The notes under the pieces are model-generated. The model was not told the DNA's origin. It searched no databases and was given only the letters and a program-made list of their open reading frames with translations. A DNA stretch of 64,000 bases, from NCBI GenBank assembly GCA_016926875.1, contig JAFGNU010000069.1, forward strand, positions 1 to 64,000. The letters run 5' to 3'. This DNA comes from Anaerolineae bacterium. Its GTDB lineage: Bacteria; Chloroflexota; Anaerolineae; Aggregatilineales; Aggregatilineaceae. The position numbers and the translations under genes were made by a program. Position 1 is the stretch's first letter; the number at the start of each line of letters is the position of its first letter. Shown here piece after piece: positions 45,473-54,915 of this stretch.

Positions 45473-46486
45473 CTATAGGATTTTTTCCTGCAAGCCGCCG
45501 TTATTGAGCGAACGCTCGGCAGCTTCAAGCGTTTTTACCACACTAAGCCCAACGCGTCCACAACTGCGCGGTTTTTGCCCGTTTATGATGCACTTGATGA
45601 AGTGCTCACACTCCAGATGCAGCGGCTCGATGAAGTGAATGTGAGGTGTCACAATATCGCCGTGGTGGTATTGAAGCTGAAACTCACCAAACGTATCGGT
45701 GTAGGGCATTGTTTCCACGCCCTTGTCGTAAATCCTGATCTTTTCGTTTAGCTCAACATCGTCATAGACGGCCATCTTTTTGCTGCCTACAACCGTCACA
45801 TGGCGCACTTTGCACGGGTCCAGCCAGCTAATGCGCGTATGGGCCAATACGTCACCGGGGAAGCGCATATACAGGAAAACGACATCGTACACTTTTTTGA
45901 AGATACACGCACCACCCGACGCGCCGACGCTGAGCGGTGCGCTGCCGAGCAGGTATTGAAGGATCGAAACATCATGCGGGGCCAGATCCCACAGGACGTT
46001 GGAGTCTGGCTGGAAAAGACCCAGGTTCAGCCGCATGGTGCTGATGTAATAAATGTCGCCCAGCTCACCGCTGTCCATAATGTCCTTGAGGGCCTGCACC
46101 GCCGGGTTGTACTCAAACGTGTGTCCGACCATCAACTGAAGGCCACGCGCATCAGCCAGCTCTATCAGCATACTTGCTTCCTGGCTGTCGAGGGTAAAGG
46201 GCTTCTCGATCAGAATGTGCAGGCCATGTTCCAGGCACTCTCTGGCAATGGGAAAATGCGTGGCGGGCGGTGTGGCAACTACAACTCCATCCAGCCCCAT
46301 GCTAAACAGGTCGCGGTAATTGTCTGTAACCGTGACCTGTGGATAACGCCGTTTGATATGTGCGCGTCGTTCTTCGCGTAGGTCGGCTGCGCCGACAACA
46401 GTTGCTGTCGGTAAGTCAACAAAGTTGCGGATCAGGTTTGGTCCCCAATATCCGCAACCAATCACGCCTATTCTGACGGTGTCCAT
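45473..46486 (-). CDS. Gfo/Idh/MocA family oxidoreductase
   Basis: VRIGVIGCGYWGPNLIRNFVDLPTATVVGAADLREER…GVVVATPPATHFPIARECLEHGLHILIEKPFTLD. Confidence 0.94.
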   Translation of the reverse strand: MDTVRIGVIGCGYWGPNLIRNFVDLPTATVVGAADLREERRAHIKRRYPQVTVTDNYRDLFSMGLDGVVVATPPATHFPIARECLEHGLHILIEKPFTLDSQEASMLIELADARGLQLMVGHTFEYNPAVQALKDIMDSGELGDIYYISTMRLNLGLFQPDSNVLWDLAPHDVSILQYLLGSAPLSVGASGGACIFKKVYDVVFLYMRFPGDVLAHTRISWLDPCKVRHVTVVGSKKMAVYDDVELNEKIRIYDKGVETMPYTDTFGEFQLQYHHGDIVTPHIHFIEPLHLECEHFIKCIINGQKPRSCGRVGLSVVKTLEAAERSLNNGGLQEKIL

Positions 46487-46500
46487 TGTGTGTCCCCTTG

Positions 46501-47214
46501 TTACACCGCGCCTTTGCCACGTAACACCACGATAGGTGTCTTGAATAAGATTTTCAGGTCCAGCCAGAGCGATTGGTGTTCGATGTACCAGATGTCAAGA
46601 TTCACCATCTGATCAAAGTCTGCCTCACTGCGGGCCGAGATCTGCCACACCCCGGTCAGCCCAGGGATAGTCTCCAACCGCCGGAGATGCCAGTTCCGGT
46701 ACATATCGACCTCGTAGGGGATCGGCGGTCTTGGCCCAACCAGACTCATATCGCCTCGCAGCACATTCAAAAGCTGCGGCAGTTCGTCCAGGCTGCTATT
46801 ACGCAACAGGCGGCCAACACGGGTAACACGCGGATCACGAACCAGTTTGCGTGTCTGCGTGTCTTCACCGTTCAGGGCGGCCATGCCTTCATCGTCGTCG
46901 TTGATGAAGGCCTGGATAAACGCACGATGCAAGCTAGAGTCAGCGTTATGCTGCATCGTGCGGAACTTGTAGCATGTGAAGGTGCAAAGCTCCCATTTGC
47001 CGCGCCTGCCATTTGTACGCTTCAGCCCAACCCTGTCCTGGGCAAAGATGACCGGCCCAGGCGAATCCAGTTTGATCAGCAGGGCAATGACTGACAACAG
47101 CGGGGCCAGGAATAACAGTAGCAGGACTGACGCGATGATGTCGATACCGCGCTTACATCGAAAGTAAACCGGCTTGTTTAAGTTTATCGTCCGTGAAATT
47201 GCAATCTGTTCCAT
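46501..47214 (-). CDS. Initiating undecaprenyl-phosphate sugar phosphotransferase (bacterial sugar transferase)
   Basis: KRGIDIIASVLLLLFLAPLLSVIALLIKLDSPGPVIFAQDRVG; YKFRTM; RVTRVGRLLRNSSLDELPQLLNVLRGDMSLVGPRPPIPYEV; PGLTGVWQISAR. Confidence 0.96.
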   Translation of the reverse strand: MEQIAISRTINLNKPVYFRCKRGIDIIASVLLLLFLAPLLSVIALLIKLDSPGPVIFAQDRVGLKRTNGRRGKWELCTFTCYKFRTMQHNADSSLHRAFIQAFINDDDEGMAALNGEDTQTRKLVRDPRVTRVGRLLRNSSLDELPQLLNVLRGDMSLVGPRPPIPYEVDMYRNWHLRRLETIPGLTGVWQISARSEADFDQMVNLDIWYIEHQSLWLDLKILFKTPIVVLRGKGAV

Positions 47215-47634
47215 CCTCTCCCCCTAAAGTCCCGCAAGCGCGCCAACATGCATATATCCAAGTCTTTTACGAGCAGGCTAGCACACATCATTGTATTGCA
47301 AGCGACGATCAGGCTTGCGTTGTTCTCTGTCTATCAGATAGTGCCGAGTTTGTTTTAAAGTGTAAGTTGGAATGGGGTGTATCGGCGTGGAAGAAAACGG
47401 ACCTTATATCTGGTGCCGATTTGTACCTGGGTATATGCCAGAGCCGTTGACTATCCCAGTCGCCGATACGGCTCTTACTATCGTGTGCATAACCCAGAGC
47501 CCCCACCCCAGGTTAGACTTCTCCTCTGCTGAGTGTTTTACGTTCCCCACATGGTATTCAAATTGTGTTTGTGCACATCCTTGCACGAATATCGTTATCT
47601 CAGCGTTATATGTTTCTATTCTCTATAATATTAC

Positions 47635-47648
47635 CTATGGTACCATAG
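47635..47648. repeat. 14-bp perfect palindrome CTATGGTACCATAG in an AT-rich intergenic region
   Basis: Direct reading; lies in the ~580-bp non-coding gap 47215-47797. Confidence 0.8.
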
Positions 47649-47797
47649 TACCACAAAATCTAGAAGCAAGGGTAAAAAAGGACATAAGGTTTAGCGCAAA
47701 CAGGATCGAGAATATCCTAAGATAGTAAAGGGACAGATTGCATTATCTTGCTGCCACCAACTGGTAAGCTATCACAAAATATCTCTGGAGGCGGCTA

Positions 47798-50383
47798 TTA
47801 ACGGTACGCTACCTGAAGTGTGATAGTATCGCCAGAACGATTGAACGACCAGGGAGCGTCATTGACCATCACCCGCTCAACCTGGGGAGCAGTAAGCGTG
47901 ATCTCGGACAGCAGATCGCCGGACACGGTAGCTGTCTCGTTATGGTATTGGACCTCGAACGAGGCAGTTGGAGTGAGTCCGCTGACCAGGTTGGTTGTTT
48001 CCTCTCCCACTTCAGCCAGAAACGTACCACCAAAAACAAATAGTTTTTGCAGTGCCCCATCCGGTCCTCGGCTCACGACGGCGACCCGGCCATCGAACAT
48101 ATAGGGACCGATCTGTGTCACCGCTGGTTGGGCATAGCTCAGCAAAATGTCGTCGACTCGCCCGCTGCCGTCATTCGACCGGACACGCACCGCGACCGCC
48201 TGCCCATTATCGCCCAGCATTTCAATGGCAGGCCGCTCATCCCAGGCAGAATCTTCTGTTGGATAGAGGATATGTATCAGCCGCACATTATCCACAGACG
48301 ATCCAGGGCGCGTATGGACAAAGGGATAGCCGTCATCGCTGCCTGTCACGGTTTCGAATGACTGCGGCGATACAACCGCCACGCCTAGTATCTGCCCATC
48401 ACCGGCATCCCCGCGTATCCAGTTGCCCTCAACCGAGACGCTTTCACTAAAATGGCTTACCCATTCAACCTGGTGGGGCGCGTTGGCGGCAAAAGCATCC
48501 AACATAACGAAATAATCCGGTCGAACGAAGACCACGTAGCGCGTAATATCTTGCACTCCTGCGACATCATAACGCTGTGTCGTGTCGGCGGCGAGATAGT
48601 CGAAACTTAGGCTGTCGGCAACTGCTTCGATGAAGCTGCTGCGGCCAACGTATTCTTCAGCGTACATGCCATAGTGGTTATCCGGCGGCCTGTATTGATC
48701 CTTACCATCGATCAACAGTGTATTGTGCAGCGCAGTCCCGGTTTTTGTTACGCCGACTGCCTCAGGGGCCAGCCAGTGCCCTGAATTGTAGAGGTAAAAG
48801 CTGTTCGCGTCGTTATGTTCATGGCCTATGTTGAGCGAGCAGCCTGTTTCGATACACGGCGGCTCCCAGGGATACAGGCCGCTGGTGAACGTATCGAAGG
48901 CAAATCGCCCGCCCAGTCCGCCTGTTTTTAGCCCGAAGACCAGCGCGTTCTCGTCCCAACCAGTACGCCAGATAACTGCTTCCAGGTCCTCAAACGTCCG
49001 CGCGCCGGGCAGATCGCGGGGCGACTGCGGGGTGATGGTCGGGTCGTAATACAGGAACTCGAATACGTACCACGGCGCGGCCCATACTTCTCGCAGCCTG
49101 CCATCGGCAGCAATGATCTCCCGTGCCATCCATTCGGCGCGCCCGTCGTCATACTCGCTGGCAACAAAGCGCAGCACGTTTTGGGGCTTGAATGAATTAC
49201 TGGATGACCACTGGAAGTCGCCGTAGGGGAGGGCTACCTGTGTGCTGCCCGGCAGGTAGTTGTAGATACGCCAATACACGTAGTTTTGCAGGTAGATGTG
49301 TGGGAGGATGTCGGTTTTCTGCAACTTCCTCAGGTTGGTCATAAAGGGCAGCGACATGGCTAAGAAGTAATTTTGATAGTGGGTGCTTTCGTGCCAGGTG
49401 CCATCCCTGATCCCGTTTAGAATATCCCGCCCGATGGATAGCTTGTTCCGGGCCTGGTCGATCCACGCCTGGGCATCAGAGGTCAGGATTTCGCAGCCCG
49501 CCGATTCGCTGACCACGTCCGAGCGAACCCACGTGCCATCTACCAACTGCCACCAGATGAAACCTTCGGCGTCGACCGTCTGCCCGCTGACTTCGGCGCT
49601 TTGCCCGGCTTGCAGCGTACCGGTGACATCATGCTCAATGCCCGGACCCGCGCGTTGGTTGACGTTGTTGTCGGCGCGAACCGTGCAGATTCCCGGTAGT
49701 TCTTCCTCTCCCCACAACGCCAGCCCGGCTGTTCCCAATGCGCTGTTAGCGATCCAGTAGTGATTTTGCAGATAGGATTTGACCCACCAGTTTGCCCACT
49801 CTGAATTAAACGGCTGCGAACTGGCTTCGTACATCCGTTGTGCCCAGATCGCCAGGCTCTGGCGCGCAACCTGCTGTTCCTCAGGCGTCAGGCGGTTATA
49901 GAGCCAGTCATATGCCAGTGCGCTGCCAGACAGCATGTGAGCGTGTCCCAGGCCGCGAAGATTGTCTGTATTCCACTGGGTCCAATTGGCAAAGGTCAGC
50001 AGGTATGTTTTAGCCAGATCGCAGATTTTGTCCTCGTTGGAGATCACACAGGCGAACGCCAGCGGGATGATCTGGTTGCCGTAGTTGACGTATGTTGATT
50101 CATCTGCGCCGACCGGAGTCGCCACAGGTGGCACAGTCCCGATAAGGGATGCCGCGTACTCATAGATCGGCGTCCAGATAGCTTGGTGTGTGGTAGCGGC
50201 CTGCGCTTGCAGGGTAGCAATCTGGCTCTCGTCAAAAAAGAGGCGCGGGTGAGTTCCATCAAACGCGCTGGTGTTTGGTATCACACTGCCGGGGGGAAAC
50301 ATGATTGATGCGATCAGAACACCAAGCAGCGCCCAGAAGATGATCAGCGAACGCGTAGTGAACCGGGTCTTGCTGATGAACAT
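47798..50383 (-). CDS. Heparinase II/III-like (polysaccharide lyase-type) protein with inserted bacterial SH3 domain
   Basis: N-terminal hydrophobic segment; HPRLFFDESQIATLQAQ; LGHAHMLSGSALAYDWLYNRLTPEEQQVARQSL; GHEHNDANSFYLYNSGHWLAPEAVG; SH3b-like CTVRADNNVNQRAGPGIEHDVTGTLQAGQSAEVSGQTVDAEGFIWWQLVDGTWVRSDVV. Confidence 0.85.
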   Translation of the reverse strand: MFISKTRFTTRSLIIFWALLGVLIASIMFPPGSVIPNTSAFDGTHPRLFFDESQIATLQAQAATTHQAIWTPIYEYAASLIGTVPPVATPVGADESTYVNYGNQIIPLAFACVISNEDKICDLAKTYLLTFANWTQWNTDNLRGLGHAHMLSGSALAYDWLYNRLTPEEQQVARQSLAIWAQRMYEASSQPFNSEWANWWVKSYLQNHYWIANSALGTAGLALWGEEELPGICTVRADNNVNQRAGPGIEHDVTGTLQAGQSAEVSGQTVDAEGFIWWQLVDGTWVRSDVVSESAGCEILTSDAQAWIDQARNKLSIGRDILNGIRDGTWHESTHYQNYFLAMSLPFMTNLRKLQKTDILPHIYLQNYVYWRIYNYLPGSTQVALPYGDFQWSSSNSFKPQNVLRFVASEYDDGRAEWMAREIIAADGRLREVWAAPWYVFEFLYYDPTITPQSPRDLPGARTFEDLEAVIWRTGWDENALVFGLKTGGLGGRFAFDTFTSGLYPWEPPCIETGCSLNIGHEHNDANSFYLYNSGHWLAPEAVGVTKTGTALHNTLLIDGKDQYRPPDNHYGMYAEEYVGRSSFIEAVADSLSFDYLAADTTQRYDVAGVQDITRYVVFVRPDYFVMLDAFAANAPHQVEWVSHFSESVSVEGNWIRGDAGDGQILGVAVVSPQSFETVTGSDDGYPFVHTRPGSSVDNVRLIHILYPTEDSAWDERPAIEMLGDNGQAVAVRVRSNDGSGRVDDILLSYAQPAVTQIGPYMFDGRVAVVSRGPDGALQKLFVFGGTFLAEVGEETTNLVSGLTPTASFEVQYHNETATVSGDLLSEITLTAPQVERVMVNDAPWSFNRSGDTITLQVAYR

Positions 50384-50676
50384 GGCCCTGCCCCTATCCT
50401 TTACTCTGTTGCCGGGATTCGCCCACAGGCGGACGTTGGATTACCGATCTGGTTCGGGCGTGGGCTATAGCCCAGGGTGGTGTTAGCAGCCAACCGGGAA
50501 ACAGTATACTCCAGAACCCAGCATTTGCCAGCATCACGCCCCGTTGAGTTTATACAACTTTTGAATACATACCTGTCAGGTTTTTAATTCTGTTTAAGTG
50601 TCCATTCTGCTATATTTATATTGACTATCATAAATATCGAGGTCTGAGCTTCAAAAACTCAAGGAAGGAGAATCCC

Positions 50677-52254
50677 GTGGAGCTAACTATCGGTTTGGCA
50701 TTCCTCGCCGGGATCGTGTCTTTCATATCGCCATGTGTGCTGCCGCTTGTCCCGGCTTATGTTGGCTATATGGGTGGGCGTTTAACCAACACGGTGGCGG
50801 CAAGCGTGCGATCCGGCGAAAAGAATGCGTCACGCAGCGCACGGTACAGCACGGCACTGCACGGGCTGTTTTTTGTAGCCGGATTTACGTTTGTGTTCGT
50901 AACTATTGGTTTGCTGTCAACTGCTTTTATCCAGCAGATCGGCGGCCAGAATATCAACCTGGTTACGGGCATTATCGGGCGTGTCGGCGGCGTGATCATC
51001 GTGTTCTTTGGGCTGCACTTCATGGGCGCGATCCCGGCGCTGTTCGCCCGGCTGCGCGCCAACCACGCGCTGCTGGATAACGTGTTATTCAGCGCCCTGG
51101 TAACGTTTGCGGGCACTGTGTTGGTCGTGTGGGGTTTCACCGGCACGATAGCGCTGTGGGACTCGCCGCTGTGGAATACCGCAAGCTGGATACCGGCGGT
51201 TGCGGTGGCGCTGCTGGCGATATTCGCGGTCTGGCTGGTGTTGGGTGGGGCATTCACCCGTCCAGGGGCTTTCTGGAACGGCACGATCAACACCGTCGAG
51301 AATGCGCTCTACAGCGATACGCGGCGGCAGATGACCGCATCAGGCCGGCAGGGATACGGTGGTTCGGTGATCATGGGCGTAGTGTTTTCGGCAGGTTGGA
51401 CGCCCTGCATCGGTCCGGTGTATGGGGCGGTGCTGACGCTGGCAGCCAGCGGTGGCGATGTTGGACAGGCTGGCAGCTTGCTAGCAGCATATTCGCTGGG
51501 CCTGGGTATGCCGTTTGTGATCACAGCCTTGATGCTGGACAGCGCCCAGGGCGTGCTGCGCCGTCTCCAGCGGCGGATGCGGATGATCGAGCTTGTAAGC
51601 GGGGCATTCCTGATCCTGATCGGGTTCACTATTGCCGGGGGGCAGTTGCAGCGCCTCAGCGAGCGATTCGCCGGTGATTTCGCGGAGTTTTCCGCCAACC
51701 TGGAAGAGTCGGTTGTGGAGCTGGCAACTGGTGATGACGACAGCGAAAGTGGCAGCGAAATCGAAGCGGCGGGCGAGCCATCGGAAGGCACGGCAAGCAC
51801 CGCTGTAGCATTGGAAGACCTGGAAGTTGGGTTGGAGATCGGCGACCTTGCACCCGACTTTAGCACCGTGACCGATAAGGGCGAAGCGATCGCGCTCTCT
51901 GAACTGCGCGGGCAGGTCGTGCTGCTCAACTTTTGGGCGACGTGGTGTGGGCCATGCCGGGTTGAGATGCCCGCTTTCCAGGCGCAGTTTGAGCAGCAAG
52001 GCGCGGGAGATTTCACTATCCTGGCGGTGAACAACGCCGAAAGCGCCGAGGATGTGATGCGCTTTCGCGAAGAACTCGATCTGACGTTCCCGCTGGCACT
52101 GGACCAGACGGGTACCATTCAGACGTTATACGGCGTGTTTAGCTACCCCAGCACCCTGCTGCTAGATCAAAACGGGGTGATTGTCGCGCGGCACTTCGGC
52201 GTGCTGACAGATGACCAGATCGATAAGCTGGTGGATCAGGCATTGGTATCGTAA
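50677..52254 (+). CDS. CcdA-type thiol-disulfide membrane transporter fused to TlpA/ResA-like thioredoxin domain
   Basis: GIVSFISPCVLPLVPAYVGYMGG; FSAGWTPCIGPVYGAVLTLA; C-term GDLAPDFSTVTDKGEAIALSELRGQVVLLNFWATWCGPCRVEMPAFQ; GTG start. Confidence 0.93.
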   Translation: MELTIGLAFLAGIVSFISPCVLPLVPAYVGYMGGRLTNTVAASVRSGEKNASRSARYSTALHGLFFVAGFTFVFVTIGLLSTAFIQQIGGQNINLVTGIIGRVGGVIIVFFGLHFMGAIPALFARLRANHALLDNVLFSALVTFAGTVLVVWGFTGTIALWDSPLWNTASWIPAVAVALLAIFAVWLVLGGAFTRPGAFWNGTINTVENALYSDTRRQMTASGRQGYGGSVIMGVVFSAGWTPCIGPVYGAVLTLAASGGDVGQAGSLLAAYSLGLGMPFVITALMLDSAQGVLRRLQRRMRMIELVSGAFLILIGFTIAGGQLQRLSERFAGDFAEFSANLEESVVELATGDDDSESGSEIEAAGEPSEGTASTAVALEDLEVGLEIGDLAPDFSTVTDKGEAIALSELRGQVVLLNFWATWCGPCRVEMPAFQAQFEQQGAGDFTILAVNNAESAEDVMRFREELDLTFPLALDQTGTIQTLYGVFSYPSTLLLDQNGVIVARHFGVLTDDQIDKLVDQALVS

Positions 52255-52384
52255 TGTGATGGGATTGTATGGACAGGCTGGCGGGTGAGTGGATAAATAC
52301 AGGTGCCGCGCGGTTAACCAAACATAGGGCTTGCGCGGCTGAACGGCCTGCATGGTGCATGGTCAACAACTGCGTAAGCCGGTA

Positions 52385-53977
52385 TCAGAACTCCAGGTTT
52401 TCCGGCGCCATCGGCAAAATCACCGGTATGCCGGTTGCTTCCTCAATCTCGCTCGTTAGGGTACGCATAGCTTCTTGCTGGAACAAGCTGGCTTGCCCGG
52501 CAGGGCTACCCAGGACAATCGAGCTGACCTTTTCCTCTTTGGCTACCGTCTTTAGCTGTTCGCGCAGTCTGCCAGTGCGAACAATAACTGTGGCCTTTAC
52601 GCCTGCTTGCTGCGCCTGCACTTGGGCGGTTGTTTCCAGGAACGCCAGCATATGCTCGATCTGCGCCTTCACGTTGATCACGATCGGCGTGGCAACACCT
52701 TCCAATACATGCTGATCAAACACGTATAGAAAAACAACCTCGCTGCCTTGTTCTTTGGCGAACCGGATGGCGTGCTCGTGTGTGAGTTGGCTGTCCTTGC
52801 CGCCGCGCGTGGCGCACAGGATTTTGCCCCGGCATTCCGCGCGGGCGCTGGCTGCGGCGCGGCTGTGCTGCCACAGGCAGAATCCGGCAAACGCCAAGGC
52901 CAGCAGCGCGACTGGCACGCTGAACAGCAGCCAGTCCTTAAATGTTCCCCCGGCGGCCTCTACAACTTGGTGGCTGATGAACCCGACATACGTCGCCGCA
53001 AGGTAAGCCCCTACCGGGCGGTTGATAGCGCGGGCTTTGGCAATCCAGCCAAAATCCAGCAGCAGCAATGCTACCAGTGACAGGTTGATGATGTCCATGA
53101 AGGTAAAACCCAGGATTGCTGCGTCATCGATAGGCAGTGGTACGACAAGCGCAGGCAGTCCTAGCCCAAACAGCAGGTTAAAAAGATTGCTGCCGAATGC
53201 CATGCCGATCACCAGTTCTGCCTGCTTCTGGCGCACGGCCTGGATTGCTGATGCGATTTCCGGCAGTGATGTGCCCGGCCCGATGATCACCAGCCCGATG
53301 ATAAACTCTGGGATAGCCAGTTCTTCGGCTACGGCTGCCGTGTTAAAAATAAGCAGGCGTGAGGCGATCACCAGCGCGGCCAGTCCTCCGAACAAGGCGA
53401 TCAGGGCCTGGCGGCGTGTAAGCTGGTAGGCCGTGGGATGCGCGATAGCCTCGATTTCGCTCATTTCAACCAGCAGCACGCTGGATTGCGTTTTGGCCCT
53501 GGCATATTGGATGATCAGTCCGATGGTAGCTACAAACATGGCCAGCATCAGCACGGCCTCAAAACGGCTGATCTCCCCATTATGAACAAAAGCAGTTAGC
53601 AGCCCGGTTGCTGCCAGATACAACGGGATATCGCGTTCCAGCGCATCACGCGGGATAACGACCAACCCGGCTATCAGCGCCGGGACGCCGAGGCCGATGC
53701 CAAAATTCACCAGGTTCGAGCCGAGGATATTGCCAACTACTGCCGCTGTATCGCCATCGCCCAACACAACGGCCATGTTGATTGCCAGTTCGGCGGATGA
53801 TGTGCCGACTGCTACAACCGTGGCGCCGATCACCAATGAGCTGACATCAAATTCGTGTGCCATATGGACCGCTCCATCGACCAGATAGTGCGAGGCGCGT
53901 GTCACGCCGTACAGCGATCCAAACACGAACACCAGGTTAATAACCAGCGGCAGGTCAAAGAAGAACTTTTCAAGCAT
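52385..53977 (-). CDS. Na+/Ca2+ exchanger (YrbG/CaCA-like) with C-terminal universal stress protein-like domain
   Basis: VIGATVVAVGTSSAELAINMAVVLG and IIGPGTSLPEIASAIQAVRQKQAELVIGMAFGSNLFNLLFGLG (alpha repeats); KILCATRGGKDSQLTHEHAIRFAKEQGSEVVFLYVFD…VSSIVLGSPAGQ. Confidence 0.9.
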   Translation of the reverse strand: MLEKFFFDLPLVINLVFVFGSLYGVTRASHYLVDGAVHMAHEFDVSSLVIGATVVAVGTSSAELAINMAVVLGDGDTAAVVGNILGSNLVNFGIGLGVPALIAGLVVIPRDALERDIPLYLAATGLLTAFVHNGEISRFEAVLMLAMFVATIGLIIQYARAKTQSSVLLVEMSEIEAIAHPTAYQLTRRQALIALFGGLAALVIASRLLIFNTAAVAEELAIPEFIIGLVIIGPGTSLPEIASAIQAVRQKQAELVIGMAFGSNLFNLLFGLGLPALVVPLPIDDAAILGFTFMDIINLSLVALLLLDFGWIAKARAINRPVGAYLAATYVGFISHQVVEAAGGTFKDWLLFSVPVALLALAFAGFCLWQHSRAAASARAECRGKILCATRGGKDSQLTHEHAIRFAKEQGSEVVFLYVFDQHVLEGVATPIVINVKAQIEHMLAFLETTAQVQAQQAGVKATVIVRTGRLREQLKTVAKEEKVSSIVLGSPAGQASLFQQEAMRTLTSEIEEATGIPVILPMAPENLEF

Positions 53978-54067
53978 AAGAGTATTGTTCCGTTGTATAG
54001 TGATTTCAAGTGCAGACGATTGGCAGTGAAAATACGATAGGGCCGACGGTAATCCATCTATTTTTCG

Positions 54068-54775
54068 TTACTCAAAGTTGGCAATAATGCCGCGCGGACG
54101 GACCGGCAGGCGCGCTTCGTACAGGTGCGACACATCGCCCAACCCCAGGCAGCGTGGCACCGCCCATTTGGCGCTGCGCTCGTCGAACAGGACGGTTGTT
54201 ACCGAACTAGGCGCCAGCCAGAACCCGGCCCAGAACAGCGTCACTGGGATTTGCAGCAGGTGCGCCAGCCACGTTAAGCCCAGTCCATTATGGCAAAAAA
54301 CGGCGATCTGGTCGTTGTTAGGCCGCACCCGCCGGTAGCGCCCGCCTTCGCGCGTGTAGCCGTGCCGTTTTAGGAAATCGTCCGAATGCCGGATCAGCAC
54401 TTCAAAGTTCTCGTGGAAGTCAAGATTGTTGCGCTGGTACCAGGTGGTGTAATTGGGATACACCTCGCACGCGCGCACGATCTCGCCGTGCACATCCCAC
54501 GCGACAATCCGTTCTCGCCCAAAGGATGCGTCGGGTGCATCGATCCGCCAGTCCGACAGTTCGCGCAGCCAGTCTTCCGTGATCGGCTCGATCTTGAGCA
54601 AATCGGCAGTGTACTGCATGGTGTGCTGCGCCCGGTCGAGCGGTGAACAGTAGATGTGCGTCAAGCCAACACCGGCCAGCCGCCGGGCGAGTGCCTGGGC
54701 TTCCAGGTGCCCTGCCGGGGTGATGGTGTGATTGTCATAGTCCGGGTCGGCGTGCCGGATGATGTACAATCGCAT
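54068..54775 (-). CDS. Histidine phosphatase (phosphoglycerate mutase-like) family protein
   Basis: MRLYIIRHADPDYDNHTITPAGHLEAQALARRLAGVGLTHIYCSPLDRAQHTM; FCHNG. Confidence 0.9.
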   Translation of the reverse strand: MRLYIIRHADPDYDNHTITPAGHLEAQALARRLAGVGLTHIYCSPLDRAQHTMQYTADLLKIEPITEDWLRELSDWRIDAPDASFGRERIVAWDVHGEIVRACEVYPNYTTWYQRNNLDFHENFEVLIRHSDDFLKRHGYTREGGRYRRVRPNNDQIAVFCHNGLGLTWLAHLLQIPVTLFWAGFWLAPSSVTTVLFDERSAKWAVPRCLGLGDVSHLYEARLPVRPRGIIANFE

Positions 54776-54915
54776 AACGGATATGTTCTCCAGGATACGG
54801 TTAAAGGCCCACCTATTATGCAAGAGAATCGCCGGATGTTAAACGGTATAATGTCACAATAATTGTCCGATCTTGAACAGCAATTGTTACAAGTATCCGA
54901 GTTAAAACACAGTCG

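Noticed and set aside
52296-52352. Terminator between convergent CcdA-TlpA and exchanger genes (CCGCGC…GCGCGG)
   Set aside because: Long loop, no T-tract on either strand; not supportable as Rho-independent.
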